From Azospirillum oryzae (GTDB lineage Bacteria; Pseudomonadota; Alphaproteobacteria; Azospirillales; Azospirillaceae), in contig NZ_FXAK01000007.1 in the NCBI RefSeq assembly GCF_900177515.1, positions 1,720,501-1,784,500 of the forward strand: a stretch of 64,000 nt of DNA, written 5' to 3'. The position numbers were made by a program, and so were the translations under genes. The notes beneath the pieces were generated by a model, which ran no database searches, was not told where the DNA came from, and worked only from the letters and a program-made list of their open reading frames with translations. Positions 8,700 to 18,349 of this stretch are shown here, in pieces; within the stretch, counting starts at the first letter, position 1; the number at the start of each line of letters is the position of its first letter.

Positions 8700-9278
8700 A
8701 TGACGGACACCACGGTCGCAATCCGCCGGGCGAGCGCGTCGGACGCCGACGGCATGGCCCGCGTCCATGTGCAGAGCTGGCGGTCAACCTATCCCGGCCT
8801 GATCCCGGCGCAATTCCTGGTCAATCTGTCCGAGCCGCCCGCCGCCCAGCGCTGGGCAGCCATCGCCGAGACGCGCGGCCCGGGCCAGGGCGCCTTCGTC
8901 GCGGTGGACGTCGCCGGCCGGTTTTCCGCCCCCGGCACCATCGTCGGCATCGCCTCCTTCGGCACCCGGCGGGTCGCGGTACAGGGCCATGCGGGCGAGT
9001 TCCACGCGCTCTATCTGCTTGACGATGCAAAGGGTTACGGCATTGGACGGCGGCTGATGGCGGCGATGGCCGACCGCTTCCTGGCTGCCGGCGTCCGGTC
9101 GGCGGCGGTGTGGTGCCTGCGCGACAACCCGTCGCGCTGGTTCTACGAACGGTTGGGCGGCATCAAGGTGGCGGAACGGCCGATCCGCTTCGCCAGCACC
9201 GATCTGGTGGAAATCGCCTATGGCTGGCGCGACCTGACGCCGCTTGCACGCTTGTCGGCGGGGCCGGAGGTGCGGTAG
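8700..9278 (+). CDS. GNAT-family N-acetyltransferase
   Basis: This 192-residue single-domain GNAT protein transfers an acetyl group from acetyl-CoA to an unidentified amine. The sequence shows the acetyl-CoA-binding stretch (DDAKGYGIGRRLMAAMADRF) and a typical C-terminal WFYERLGG segment. ARVHVQSWRSTYPGLIP near the N-terminus is common in a broad GNAT subgroup without assigned substrate. The ATG at 8700 is strongly supported by GGGAGG 7 nt upstream. It is divergent from lptG and 37 bp upstream of guaA. The reading frame continues upstream of the start without homology. Confidence 0.9.
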   Translation: MTDTTVAIRRASASDADGMARVHVQSWRSTYPGLIPAQFLVNLSEPPAAQRWAAIAETRGPGQGAFVAVDVAGRFSAPGTIVGIASFGTRRVAVQGHAGEFHALYLLDDAKGYGIGRRLMAAMADRFLAAGVRSAAVWCLRDNPSRWFYERLGGIKVAERPIRFASTDLVEIAYGWRDLTPLARLSAGPEVR

Positions 9279-9315
9279 TCAGGGGCCTTGAGTCCCCACG
9301 CATCAGGATTCGCCG

Positions 9316-10884
9316 ATGTCCAGCGCCGCTTCCCTTTCCGCCGAACGCGTCCTCATTCTCGATTTCGGGTCGCAGGTGACCCAGCTCATCGCCCGCCGCG
9401 TGCGCGAGAGCGGGGTCTATTGCGAGATCCATCCCTTCGGCATGAGCGACGAGCGCATCCGCGAGTATGACCCGAAGGCGATCATCCTGTCGGGCAGCCC
9501 GGCCTCCGTCACCGAGGCGAACGGCCCGCGCGCGCCGCAGGCGGTGTTCGACCTGAAGGTCCCGGTGCTGGGCATCTGCTATGGCCAGCAGACGATGTGC
9601 CAGCAGCTGGGCGGCAACGTCTCCGGCTCCGATCACCGCGAGTTCGGCCGCGCCTTCATCGAGATCAAGGAGCCCTGCGCCCTGTTCGACGGGCTGTGGG
9701 AAGTCGGGTCGAAGGAACAGGTGTGGATGAGCCACGGCGACCGCGTCACGGCGTTGCCCGACGGCTTCCGCGCCGTTGCGGTCAGCGACGGCGCGCCCTT
9801 CGCCGCCATCGCCAACGACCAGCGCCGTATGTACGGCGTGCAGTTCCACCCGGAGGTGGTCCACACCCCGCATGGCGCGCAGCTGCTGGCGAACTTCGTC
9901 CACCGCGTCGCCGGCATCAAGGGCGACTGGACCATGGCCGCCTTCAAGCAGCAGGCGATCGAGAAGATCCGCGCCCAAGTCGGCAAGGGCAAGGTGATCT
10001 GCGGCCTGTCGGGCGGCGTCGATTCGTCGGTCGCGGCCGTGCTGATTCACGAGGCCATCGGCGACCAGCTGACCTGCATCTTCGTCGACACCGGCCTGAT
10101 GCGCGCCGGCGAGTCGGAAGAGGTCGTGCGGCTGTTCCGCGACCACTACAACATCCCGCTGGTCCACCGCGAGGCGTCGGACCTGTTCCTGGGCAAGCTG
10201 GCCGGCGTCACCGATCCGGAGCAGAAGCGCAAGATCATCGGCGGCCTGTTCATCGACGTCTTCGACGAGGAAAGCGCCAAGGTCGGCGGTGCGGAGTTCC
10301 TGGCCCAGGGCACCCTCTACCCCGACGTGATCGAGAGCGTGTCCTTCACCGGCGGCCCGTCTGTCACCATCAAGTCGCACCACAATGTCGGCGGCCTGCC
10401 GGAGCGGATGAAGCTGAAGCTGGTCGAGCCGCTGCGCGAGCTGTTCAAGGACGAGGTCCGCGCGCTTGGCCGCGAACTCGGCCTGCCGCCGGCCTTCATC
10501 GGCCGCCACCCCTTCCCCGGCCCGGGCCTCGCCATCCGCGTCCCCGGCGAGATCACGCCGGAGAAGCTGGAGATCCTGCGCAAGGCCGACACGATCTATC
10601 TGGAGGAAATCCGCAATGCCGGCCTCTACGATGCGATCTGGCAGGCTTTCGCCGTTCTGCTGCCGGTCCGCACCGTCGGCGTGATGGGCGACGGCCGCAC
10701 CTATGACCATGTGCTGGCCCTGCGCGCGGTGACCTCCACCGACGGCATGACCGCCGACTGGTACCCCTTCCCCCACGACTTCCTGGCGCGCGTGTCCAAC
10801 CGCATCGTCAACGAGGTCCGCGGCGTCAACCGCGTCGTCTACGACATCACGTCGAAGCCGCCGGGGACCATCGAGTGGGAGTGA
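9316..10884 (+). CDS. guaA: GMP synthase (glutamine-hydrolysing)
   Basis: GuaA converts XMP to GMP using ATP and glutamine, the last step of de novo GMP synthesis. The N-terminal class I amidotransferase domain has Cys88 in GICYGQQ and the catalytic His-x-Glu in QFHPEVVH. The ATP-pyrophosphatase domain has SGGVDSS at about 233-239, and the C-terminal dimerisation domain ends in the family-typical KPPGTIEWE. Its 522 residues are normal. A factor-independent terminator follows, so this looks like the end of a transcript. Confidence 0.97.
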   Translation: MSSAASLSAERVLILDFGSQVTQLIARRVRESGVYCEIHPFGMSDERIREYDPKAIILSGSPASVTEANGPRAPQAVFDLKVPVLGICYGQQTMCQQLGGNVSGSDHREFGRAFIEIKEPCALFDGLWEVGSKEQVWMSHGDRVTALPDGFRAVAVSDGAPFAAIANDQRRMYGVQFHPEVVHTPHGAQLLANFVHRVAGIKGDWTMAAFKQQAIEKIRAQVGKGKVICGLSGGVDSSVAAVLIHEAIGDQLTCIFVDTGLMRAGESEEVVRLFRDHYNIPLVHREASDLFLGKLAGVTDPEQKRKIIGGLFIDVFDEESAKVGGAEFLAQGTLYPDVIESVSFTGGPSVTIKSHHNVGGLPERMKLKLVEPLRELFKDEVRALGRELGLPPAFIGRHPFPGPGLAIRVPGEITPEKLEILRKADTIYLEEIRNAGLYDAIWQAFAVLLPVRTVGVMGDGRTYDHVLALRAVTSTDGMTADWYPFPHDFLARVSNRIVNEVRGVNRVVYDITSKPPGTIEWE

Positions 10885-10917
10885 GGCAAGCGGACGCTTC
10901 CGCTGGCGAAGGACAAA

Positions 10918-10943
10918 GGGGCGGGAAACCGCCCCTTTTCTTT
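10918..10943 (+). terminator. Rho-independent terminator of guaA
   Basis: A 7-bp GC stem GGGGCGG/CCGCCCC with a GAAA tetraloop is followed by TTTTCTTTT. It begins 33 nt after the guaA stop codon. Confidence 0.85.
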
Positions 10944-10961
10944 TGGCCGTTCAGTTGCCGC

Positions 10962-11180
10962 TCAGAACAGCGACTCGACCGTCTGCGTCCTGGGACTGCG
11001 CCGTTTGCCGCGGACAGGCTTCGGGCTGGCCGGCAACAGGCCCTCCCTTTGGGCGCACAGATCATGCCAGACATGGCCCGGCCGCTCCGGCGTCCAATAC
11101 ATGGGCTCGCCAAGCAGCACCTCTTCACCGCAACAGCTGCAGGGAGGGTATGGGCTGGATTTGTGTTCGGACCGGTCCAT
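10962..11180 (-). CDS. Small Cys/His protein, possible zinc-binding, unknown function
   Basis: The product is 72 residues from the ATG at 11180. A TTG at 11240 would give 92. It contains CSCCGEEV followed by WHDLCAQ, that is Cys-x-Cys-Cys and His-x-x-x-Cys ligands about 25 residues apart, consistent with a small zinc ribbon. The C-terminal third is basic and Ser/Pro-rich. I do not recognise the family. It is convergent with guaA and separated from it by the terminator. No strong ribosome site is visible for either start. An antisense frame of similar length exists, but the ordered Cys/His pattern favours this strand. Confidence 0.55.
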   Translation of the reverse strand: MDRSEHKSSPYPPCSCCGEEVLLGEPMYWTPERPGHVWHDLCAQREGLLPASPKPVRGKRRSPRTQTVESLF

Positions 11181-11330
11181 CTCACCGTTATGCCAGTGGC
11201 GAGGCGATCCGTAAGTGATGCGGATCAAATCAGACCGCAAGGGCGCAAAAAAATCGCTTAGCTCACGCTGGGAGGACGGAGGCCGGCCCTGCTCTCCCGC
11301 AAGGGGAAAGCGGCCGACCGCCCTCCCGTC

Positions 11331-12380
11331 TTAGCGTGCGTCTGCCAGCGCGACGCAGGCGCGGTCGCGGCCGGCGAGGCTGCCGCAGCCGTCGGCGCGT
11401 TGGGAGACGAAGCGCATCACCACGCGCTCTCCCTTGCCGACCGACTGCGGCGGAAGCAGCGCTTCGGCGACCTGCGTGGTGAATTGCGGGCTGACGCGAT
11501 GCGTGGTCGGCGCCGAGTCGAGGCTGGCGACCTGGACCGGCTTGGCGGCCGGCAGTACCGGTGCTGACAGCGACGCGACCGCGACGGGGGCCGGCTCGGC
11601 GAGTTTCGGCTCGGCCGGGCGCGGTTCCATCCGCCGCGGCTCGACCGCACGGGATTCAGGCGCGCGGGTTTCGGATACGGCGGACGCGACCACGACCGGC
11701 GCCGGCTCGGACCGCTGCGGCGGGGCGGCAGGCATGCCACCGTGCGGCTTGGGCGCGTCGTCCGGAACCACCGCGACCTCGATGGCCGAGGCGCCGGCGG
11801 CCTGCGACGGCTCGCGCGGCCCGACGCCGCGCAGAACCGGGGTCAGGGCCGCCAAATACATCTTCGTCTCGCGCGGCAGCCGCTGCTTGCCGGCCAGATG
11901 CTGGGCATAGCAGGCCGGGCCGCAATTGTAGGCGGCCAGGAATCCGGGAGCCCCGAACAGGTCGTACATCTCGCGCAGGTACGCGGTGCCGGCCATGATG
12001 TTGTCGTGGGGGTCGGACGGGTCGGGACCGAGACCATATTGCGTCCGCATCAGCTCATAAGTGCCGGGCATCACCTGCATCAGCCCGAGGGCGCCGGCGG
12101 AGCTGGTCAGCACCTTGCCGCTGTTGGTGGTCGCACGGCCATTGCTCTCCCGCATCATCACCGCGCGGATCCATTTCTCCGGCATGTCGTATTTCTGGGA
12201 AGCCTCGCGGATCAGCGGGACCCAGCGCGACAGCGGATCGTTCGGGTCCGGGACATAGGCGGCTTCGACCGGCAGGGCCGTCTGCACCTGCGGCGCTTCG
12301 GAGGCGCAGCCGGCAAGACCGAGGGCGAGGCACAGTATTGCACCGGCGGCGTTGATCGTCGCGAGGTTTCGTATGACCAC
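11331..12380 (-). CDS. Lipoprotein lytic transglycosylase (SLT family)
   Basis: This is a soluble-lytic-transglycosylase-like enzyme that cleaves peptidoglycan glycan strands. The N-terminus has a lipoprotein signal with lipobox LAGC followed by ASE. The SLT domain follows: IRAVMMRESNGRA carries the catalytic Glu, then SAGALGLMQVMPGTY, MAGTAYLREM and LAAYNCGPACY. After the domain comes a Pro/Ala/Glu-rich linker with imperfect repeats (EPRRMEPRPAEPKLAEPAP), then a short basic tail. The start is a choice between GTG at 12380, which has a weak GGAA box and gives a normal signal peptide, and TTG at 12416. I prefer the GTG. Confidence 0.88.
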   Translation of the reverse strand: MVIRNLATINAAGAILCLALGLAGCASEAPQVQTALPVEAAYVPDPNDPLSRWVPLIREASQKYDMPEKWIRAVMMRESNGRATTNSGKVLTSSAGALGLMQVMPGTYELMRTQYGLGPDPSDPHDNIMAGTAYLREMYDLFGAPGFLAAYNCGPACYAQHLAGKQRLPRETKMYLAALTPVLRGVGPREPSQAAGASAIEVAVVPDDAPKPHGGMPAAPPQRSEPAPVVVASAVSETRAPESRAVEPRRMEPRPAEPKLAEPAPVAVASLSAPVLPAAKPVQVASLDSAPTTHRVSPQFTTQVAEALLPPQSVGKGERVVMRFVSQRADGCGSLAGRDRACVALADAR

Positions 12381-12754
12381 GAGTGAATTTCCGTGCTGTT
12401 GGCGCGGGCGGGACAAGAGTTGGATCGCTTTTCAATGTATAGGCCACGACTGTCAAGCGACATCACGGCCGTTTGTCGAATCCTGTCCCGAAGATGCCTC
12501 AAAGTTGCCCGATTTATCTCTTGTATCGAAGTCGACAATTAGGATTTTTGGCAAATGCTGGTATGCCAATCTTCGCTGCCCATCTGGATAGGACCATCCC
12601 GCGCTCCCATCCCGTCATAAGGCGCGACAATGAGAACCTTGACGGAACATCGCCGCCATCCCTAATGGAGAGCGCCGGCCACGCCCTCAACCGACGCCGC
12701 CTCGACCGCAAGCCTTCTTGATCGCCTTGGGCCGGCCGAACTGGATCGACCATC
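12381..12754. promoter_or_regulatory. Divergent intergenic region of the transglycosylase and efflux genes
   Basis: These 374 bp hold no convincing gene. They are AT-richer than their surroundings between about 12420 and 12650 and must contain the outward promoters of both neighbours. The one clear element is the dyad at 12548-12569, listed separately. Confidence 0.6.
12548..12569. promoter_or_regulatory. Inverted repeat, candidate operator
   Basis: TTGGCA and TGCCAA form perfect 6-bp arms separated by 10 nt, about 185 bp upstream of the efflux adaptor gene. The 22-bp size fits a dimeric repressor. No regulator gene is adjacent, so the binding protein is unknown. Confidence 0.4.
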
Positions 12755-13972
12755 ATGACCGCCCCGCAACGGACCTTTACACCGGCTCCCCAGCCTTTGC
12801 AGCCCCAGCGGCCCCCGCCGCAGGACGATGCCCCGCCCTCGCCCCGTCCGCGGCGGCGGCTCGGCCGGATGCTGCTGGTCCTTCTGGTGCTGCTGGTGGC
12901 CGGCGGCGGGGTTGCCCTGTGGCGGGCTCGCAGCCCGGCGGCGCCTCCCCCCGCTCCAGCCGTCCCGGCGGCGGAACGGCCGGTTGAACTGACGGCGCTG
13001 GAAGTGACTGCGGTCGCACCGCGCGCGCTGACGGAAACCGTGCGCCTCAGCGGCTCCGTCTCCCCAATGGAGCAGTCGGCGGTGAAGGCCGAAGTGGCTG
13101 CAAGGCTGGCCGAGGTGCTGGTGCGCGAGGGGCAGGCTGTGCGCCGCGGCGACGTGCTGGCCCGGTTCGACACGGTCGAGCTGACCGCCCGCCTGAACGA
13201 GAAACAGGCCAATCTGGAGGGCGCCCGCGCCCAGCTGGTGCTGGCCGAAAAGACGTTGGCCAAGAACCGCACACTGAACCGCAGCAACATCGTTTCCGAC
13301 ACCAGCCTGGATCAGGCGGAAAGCAGCTTCGGCTTTCAGCGCGCCCAGGTCGATGCGCTGGCCGCCCAGGTGGAGCTTGCGCGCAAGGCCCTGCGCGATG
13401 CCGTGGTCGTCAGTCCCATCGACGGGCTGGTCGCCACCCGCTCCGTCAATCCGGGGGAAAATCTGGCGGTGAACGCCGCCATGTTCACCATCGTCGATCT
13501 GTCGCGGGTGGAGGTCGAGGCGACCGTCCCGGCGGAGCAGGTGGCCCGGCTCGCCGTCGGCCAGGCCGCGACCCTGCGGGTCGAGGGCTTCGGCGAACGC
13601 GAATTCGCCGGCCGCGTCGCCCGCATCAATCCGATGGCGCGTGCGGGGTCGCGCGCCATTCCCGTCTATGTGACCATCGACAACAAGGACGGCGCACTGC
13701 GCGGTGGCATGTTCGCCAGCGGCGACGTTCTGGTGGCCCAGGCATCGGACGCCGTCGCCGTGCCGCCGGTCGCCATCCGTCATGATGACCGCGGCGATTT
13801 TGTCCTGGTGATCGCCGATGGCCGCACCGAACGCCGGCCGGTCACGCGCGTCGAACTTTGGGCGCGCGGCGATCTGGTGCAGGTGGAAGGGCTGGCGCCG
13901 GGCGACCGCGTCGTCACCGGCAACCTGCCCGGCCTGACCGCCGGCCGCCCCGTCACGGTCGCCGGCATCTGA
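12755..13972 (+). CDS. RND efflux periplasmic adaptor (membrane fusion protein)
   Basis: This adaptor links the inner-membrane pump encoded next door to an outer-membrane channel. The 405-residue product has a Pro-rich cytoplasmic N-terminus, one membrane anchor (about 35-55, LLVLLVLLVAGGGVALW), a lipoyl half (SVSPMEQSAVKAEVAARLAE), an alpha-hairpin with FDTVELTARLNEKQANLEGA, and a beta-barrel domain. It is anchored by an uncleaved helix rather than being a lipoprotein. The pump gene starts 15 bp downstream, so the two form an operon. No outer-membrane channel gene is nearby; a TolC-like protein elsewhere is assumed. Substrate unknown. Confidence 0.92.
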   Translation: MTAPQRTFTPAPQPLQPQRPPPQDDAPPSPRPRRRLGRMLLVLLVLLVAGGGVALWRARSPAAPPPAPAVPAAERPVELTALEVTAVAPRALTETVRLSGSVSPMEQSAVKAEVAARLAEVLVREGQAVRRGDVLARFDTVELTARLNEKQANLEGARAQLVLAEKTLAKNRTLNRSNIVSDTSLDQAESSFGFQRAQVDALAAQVELARKALRDAVVVSPIDGLVATRSVNPGENLAVNAAMFTIVDLSRVEVEATVPAEQVARLAVGQAATLRVEGFGEREFAGRVARINPMARAGSRAIPVYVTIDNKDGALRGGMFASGDVLVAQASDAVAVPPVAIRHDDRGDFVLVIADGRTERRPVTRVELWARGDLVQVEGLAPGDRVVTGNLPGLTAGRPVTVAGI

Positions 13973-13987
13973 CGCGGAACCGTCCCC

Positions 13988-16900
13988 ATGCCGATCACCC
14001 GCATCAGCGTCGACAACCCCGTCTTCGCCACCATGATGATGGTGGCGCTGATGGTGCTCGGCCTCTTTTCCTACAACCGGCTGGGCGTCGACCTGTTTCC
14101 CGACGTCGATTTCCCGGTGGTGGTGGTCAGCACCAGCTATCCCGGCGCCAGCCCGGAGACGGTGGAGACCGACATCACCCGCCCGGTCGAGGATGCGATC
14201 AACACCATCGCCGGCATCAAGACACTGACCTCGCGCTCCTATGAAGGCCAGTCGGTGGTGATCGCCGAGTTCGACCTGAAGACCTCGTCGGTCCAGGCGT
14301 TGCAGGACGTGCGCGAGAAGGTCTCGGCCATCCGCGCGACCTTTCGGGACGAGGTGAAGGACCCGCAGATCACCCGCTTCAACCCGGACGACCAGCCGAT
14401 CCTGTCCATCGCGGTCACATCCGATCTGCGCAGTCTGCGCGACCTCACCACCCTGACCGATCAGGTCATCCTGAAGCGGCTGCAGAATGTCCGCGGAGTC
14501 GGCAAGGCCACCATCGCCGGCGGGGTGAAGCGCCAGATCCTGGTCCGCCTGAAGCCGGAGAAGCTGGAGGCGCTGAACGTCGGCGTCGACGAGGTGATCG
14601 CCACCGTCACCGGCGAGAATCAGGACGTCCCCGCCGGCACCGTCACCGGCCAGGGGCGGGAGCGCGTGGTGCAGGTGGAGGGGCGCGTACGCAACCCGCG
14701 CGACCTGCTGGACCTGATCGTCGCGCGGCGCGGCAGCAGCCCGGTGCGGCTGGGTCAGGTCGCCGAGGTGATCGACGGGCAGGAGGAGCAGGATTCCGCC
14801 GCCCTGCTGAACGGCAACCCGGCGCTTGCCGTCGACGTGGTCAAGGTCCAGGGCGCCAACACGGTGGAGGTCGCGCGTGGGCTGCAGGCGGCGATCGAGG
14901 ATCTGCGGACCAACGGCTCGCTGCCGCCGGACGTGACGCTGGCGGTGGTGCGCGACAGCTCCCGCGGCATCACCAACTCGCTCAGCAACGTGCAGAAGAC
15001 CCTGGTCGAGGGCGGCATCCTGACCATCCTGATCGTCATGGTCTTCCTCGGCTCCTGGCGCAGCACAGTCATCACCGCGCTGACCCTGCCGGTCGCCGTG
15101 CTCGGCACCTTCGGCATGCTGGCAGCGATGGGCTTCACGCTGAACATGATGACGCTGATGGCTCTGTCGCTCGCCATCGGCATCCTGATCGACGACGCCA
15201 TCGTGGTGCGCGAGAACATCATGCGCCACCTCGCCCGTGGCCAGGGCCATCGGCAGGCCGCGCTCGACGGCACGGCGGAGATCGGACTGGCGGTGCTGGC
15301 GACCACGCTGACCATCGTCGCGGTTTTCCTGCCGGTCGCCTTCATGGGCGGCATCATCGGCCGCTTCTTCCTGCAATTCGGCATCACCGTCTCGGCGGCG
15401 GTGCTGATCTCGCTGTTCGTGTCCTTCACGCTCGACCCGATGCTGTCCAGCGTCTGGTATGACCCGGCGGCGCACGGCCGCCATGGCCGTTCCATCTTCG
15501 GCCGCTTCGCCGCGGCGTTCGAACGCGGCTTCACCGCCGTCTCGCATGGCTATGGCCGGCTGCTGCGCTGGGGTCTGCGATGGCGCTGGGTGGTGATGAT
15601 CGCAGCGCTGGCGATCTTCTTCGGCAGCTTTCTGCTGGTTCCGCGCATCGGTGTGGAGTTCGTCCCTGCCGCCGACCTGGGCGAGCAGATCGTCGAGGTG
15701 GAAACCCCGGTCGGCTCCTCGCTCGCCGCAACCACCGCCAAGACCAAACAGGTCGAGGCGGCGATCCGCGAGTTCCCGGAAATCGCCTACACCTACAGCA
15801 CCGTCAACACCGGCGTGTCGATCGGCCACAACCGCGGCAGCATCTATCTCCGCTACGTCCCCATCGACCAGCGCAAGCGCTCACCCAACGATCTCGCCCC
15901 GCTGCTGCGCCAACGGCTGTCGGCGATCCCCGGCGTCACCATGGGCATCGCCATCCCCGGCGTCGGCGGCGTGCAGAAGCAGATCCAGGTGTCGGTGCAG
16001 GGCCGCGACATCGCCGAGCTGGACCGGCTGTCGCAGAAGGTCATCGGCGCCATGCGCGCCATCCCCGGCTTCGTCGATGTCGACAGCACGCTGAAGGCCG
16101 CCAAGCCGACGCTCGCTGTCCGGCTGGAGCGCGACCTCGCCAGCGACCTCGGCATCAGCACCGCCAAGGTCGCCGACACGCTGCGCCCGCTGTTCGCCGG
16201 CGACACGGTGTCGAGTTGGAAGGCGCCGGACGGCGAAAGCTACGACGTGCTGGTCCGCCTGCCGGAGGCCGCCCGTGCCGGCCGGGCCGATCTCGACCGC
16301 ATCTATCTGTCGGGTGGGATGGACGCCAACGGCACGCCGCGCATGATCCCGCTGTCCCAGGTGGCGGAGGTGACGACGACGCTCGGTGCCTCGCAGATCA
16401 ACCGGCGCGACCTGCAGCGCGAGGTGAATGTCCAGGCCAACGTCCAGGGCCGCGCCGCCGGCGACGCCGGGCGCGAGTTGCAGGCGGCCCTGGCGAAGAT
16501 CGAGCTGCCGCCCGGCTACCGCATCGTCTTCGGCGGCTCGACCAAGGACATCGCGGAGACCAGCGGCTACGCGGCGCAGGCGCTGGCGCTGGCCATCATC
16601 CTGATCTACCTGATCCTGGCCTCGCAGTTCGGCAGCTTCCTGCAGCCGCTCGCCATCATGGCTTCGCTGCCGCTGTCGCTGGTCGGCGTGTTCCTGGGTC
16701 TGCTGGTGGCGGGATCGACGCTGAACATCTTCAGCGCCATCGGCTTCATCATGCTGATGGGTCTGGTGACCAAGAACGCCATCCTGCTGGTCGATTTCGC
16801 CAATCAGGCGCGCAAGCGCGGCGCCAACCTGAACGATGCGCTGGTGGAGGCCGGCATCATCCGCCTGCGCCCCATCGTCATGACCACCGCGGCAATGATC

Positions 16901-17128
16901 TTCGGGATGATCCCGCTGGCGCTCGGCATCGGCGAGGGGGCGCAACAGCGGGCGCCGATGGCCCATGCGGTGATCGGCGGCCTCCTGTCCTCCACCATCC
17001 TGACGCTGCTGGTGGTGCCGGTGGCGCTGACCTATCTGGACGGGCTGTCGCGCCGGATGAAGCGCTGGTTCGCCCACACCGACCCTGACGCCCAACAGCA
17101 ACCGGCAGGGCATCACCCGGCGGAGTGA
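13988..17128 (+). CDS. RND-family efflux pump permease (AcrB/HAE1-like)
   Basis: This 1046-residue proton-driven exporter has the two-fold RND layout: membrane helix 1 near 13-30, a large periplasmic porter loop, helices 2-6 around 335-545, a second loop, and helices 8-12 after about 860. The TM4 stretch AIGILIDDAIVVREN carries the paired Asp used in proton relay. LGQVAEV and GMIPLALG segments also fit. Length is normal. The closest recognisable type is multidrug or hydrophobe export rather than heavy-metal (CzcA) export, but the substrate is not readable from sequence. It is convergent with the patatin gene with only 3 bp between stop codons. Confidence 0.93.
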   Translation: MPITRISVDNPVFATMMMVALMVLGLFSYNRLGVDLFPDVDFPVVVVSTSYPGASPETVETDITRPVEDAINTIAGIKTLTSRSYEGQSVVIAEFDLKTSSVQALQDVREKVSAIRATFRDEVKDPQITRFNPDDQPILSIAVTSDLRSLRDLTTLTDQVILKRLQNVRGVGKATIAGGVKRQILVRLKPEKLEALNVGVDEVIATVTGENQDVPAGTVTGQGRERVVQVEGRVRNPRDLLDLIVARRGSSPVRLGQVAEVIDGQEEQDSAALLNGNPALAVDVVKVQGANTVEVARGLQAAIEDLRTNGSLPPDVTLAVVRDSSRGITNSLSNVQKTLVEGGILTILIVMVFLGSWRSTVITALTLPVAVLGTFGMLAAMGFTLNMMTLMALSLAIGILIDDAIVVRENIMRHLARGQGHRQAALDGTAEIGLAVLATTLTIVAVFLPVAFMGGIIGRFFLQFGITVSAAVLISLFVSFTLDPMLSSVWYDPAAHGRHGRSIFGRFAAAFERGFTAVSHGYGRLLRWGLRWRWVVMIAALAIFFGSFLLVPRIGVEFVPAADLGEQIVEVETPVGSSLAATTAKTKQVEAAIREFPEIAYTYSTVNTGVSIGHNRGSIYLRYVPIDQRKRSPNDLAPLLRQRLSAIPGVTMGIAIPGVGGVQKQIQVSVQGRDIAELDRLSQKVIGAMRAIPGFVDVDSTLKAAKPTLAVRLERDLASDLGISTAKVADTLRPLFAGDTVSSWKAPDGESYDVLVRLPEAARAGRADLDRIYLSGGMDANGTPRMIPLSQVAEVTTTLGASQINRRDLQREVNVQANVQGRAAGDAGRELQAALAKIELPPGYRIVFGGSTKDIAETSGYAAQALALAIILIYLILASQFGSFLQPLAIMASLPLSLVGVFLGLLVAGSTLNIFSAIGFIMLMGLVTKNAILLVDFANQARKRGANLNDALVEAGIIRLRPIVMTTAAMIFGMIPLALGIGEGAQQRAPMAHAVIGGLLSSTILTLLVVPVALTYLDGLSRRMKRWFAHTDPDAQQQPAGHHPAE

Positions 17129-17131
17129 GGG

Positions 17132-18214
17132 TCATGCCAGGGCCGGTGACCGGGCGGTGCCCTCCACGCCGACGGCTTGCAGGTTCTCCTCCACCCAGCG
17201 CCCGGCCGCCTCGCGCCCGGCGTCGCGCAGCCAGTTCAGGAAACTCCAGTCGGTCATCAGCTTCGAGTAGAGCCCCAGATCCTGCAGATGCTCGTCTGCG
17301 CCGATCAGATGCAGGCGCGGGGCGTCGGGAAGGGCGGACAGGCAGCGCATCTCCTGCAGCAGGGCGGCGTTGAAGGTGATCTGGTTCAGCCGGGCGGCGA
17401 TACCGGCCGGGTCCTCCGGCGTGGTGGCGCAGGTGAGGGGGTTGATCGCCACCACCATCAGGTCGGCACCGGGACAAGCCTCCGCCAGCGGCGACAGCGG
17501 CGGGTTGGCGAGATAGCCGCCGTCCCAATACTCCTGCCCGTCGATCCGCACCGCGCGGAACAGGTGCGGCAGGCAGGCCGAGGCCAGCAGATGGTCGACC
17601 TGAACCTCCGTCTCGTCGAACAGCCGCAGGGCGCCGCTGCGCACATTGGTGGCGCTGACGAACAGCCGCAGCCCGCTCCGCCGGATCAGGTCGGGCTCCA
17701 CCATCTCCGCCAGCAATCCGCGCAGCGGGTGGAAATCGGCCGCCTGCGTCTGATAGGGAGTGACCCAGCGCTTGGCCCAGTCCATCAGATGGGTCCCGGG
17801 CGCGTGATCGACGTTCCAGCGGCCGAGCAGCCGGTCGGTCACGCTCGGCCGGATCGGCCCAAGCCGGCCGGCGGCGCTGACCCGCTCCCAGAAATTCGCC
17901 AACTCGGCCCGCGCCCCATCGCGACCGCCCCTTGCCCAACCCTGCACGAGCATCGTCGCGTTCATCGCCCCTGCGCTGGCGCCGCTGACTCCGACCAGCC
18001 GGATATCCTCCTCCAGCAACCGGTCAAGCACGCCCCAGGTGAAGGCGCCATGCGCGCCGCCGCCCTGCAACGCCAGCGCCAGCGTCGGCTTGGGCCGCGG
18101 CAGGGCCAGCATCGGCCCGGGCCCCGACAGTTCCAGCGGTTCGGCCGGCAGCGCGCGCGGCGCAGGCTTCGCCATGCCGCGCATGCGGCTCCACAGCCTT
18201 CGGATCATGGTCAT
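17132..18214 (-). CDS. Patatin-like phospholipase
   Basis: This RssA/patatin-type serine acyl hydrolase probably acts on phospholipids. The sequence has the oxyanion-hole motif GGGAHG, the nucleophile elbow GASAG (within VGVSGASAGAMNA) and the catalytic Asp in WDGGYLANPPL, so the Ser-Asp dyad is intact. Two ATGs, 18214 and 18208, are possible starts; the first gives 360 residues. The frame stays open far upstream over the divergent SpoU gene, but that part has no homology. It lies between the efflux operon and the SpoU-helicase pair and seems to be transcribed alone. Confidence 0.88.
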   Translation of the reverse strand: MTMIRRLWSRMRGMAKPAPRALPAEPLELSGPGPMLALPRPKPTLALALQGGGAHGAFTWGVLDRLLEEDIRLVGVSGASAGAMNATMLVQGWARGGRDGARAELANFWERVSAAGRLGPIRPSVTDRLLGRWNVDHAPGTHLMDWAKRWVTPYQTQAADFHPLRGLLAEMVEPDLIRRSGLRLFVSATNVRSGALRLFDETEVQVDHLLASACLPHLFRAVRIDGQEYWDGGYLANPPLSPLAEACPGADLMVVAINPLTCATTPEDPAGIAARLNQITFNAALLQEMRCLSALPDAPRLHLIGADEHLQDLGLYSKLMTDWSFLNWLRDAGREAAGRWVEENLQAVGVEGTARSPALA

Positions 18215-18349
18215 GCCCGGCAGGTCCCCATTTCTAATGCTGCACCGCAACATGAGAAGAGGCTTCAGTGCCGGCAAGGGGGTATGCCAATGGAAAGCGG
18301 CGCCGACATGCACTAAGTAGGCGCACATCCCCGACGCCGAGTTGCCCGC

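Noticed and set aside
11260-11340. Long imperfect hairpin (CACGCT with AGCGTG arms) at the transglycosylase 3' end
   Set aside because: Pairing is broken by many mismatches and part of it is coding. It may aid termination but was not called.
12662-15829. 1055-codon minus-strand open frame over the RND efflux genes
   Set aside because: Antisense to two recognised efflux genes. The translation is His/Asp/Arg-rich low-complexity with no domain.
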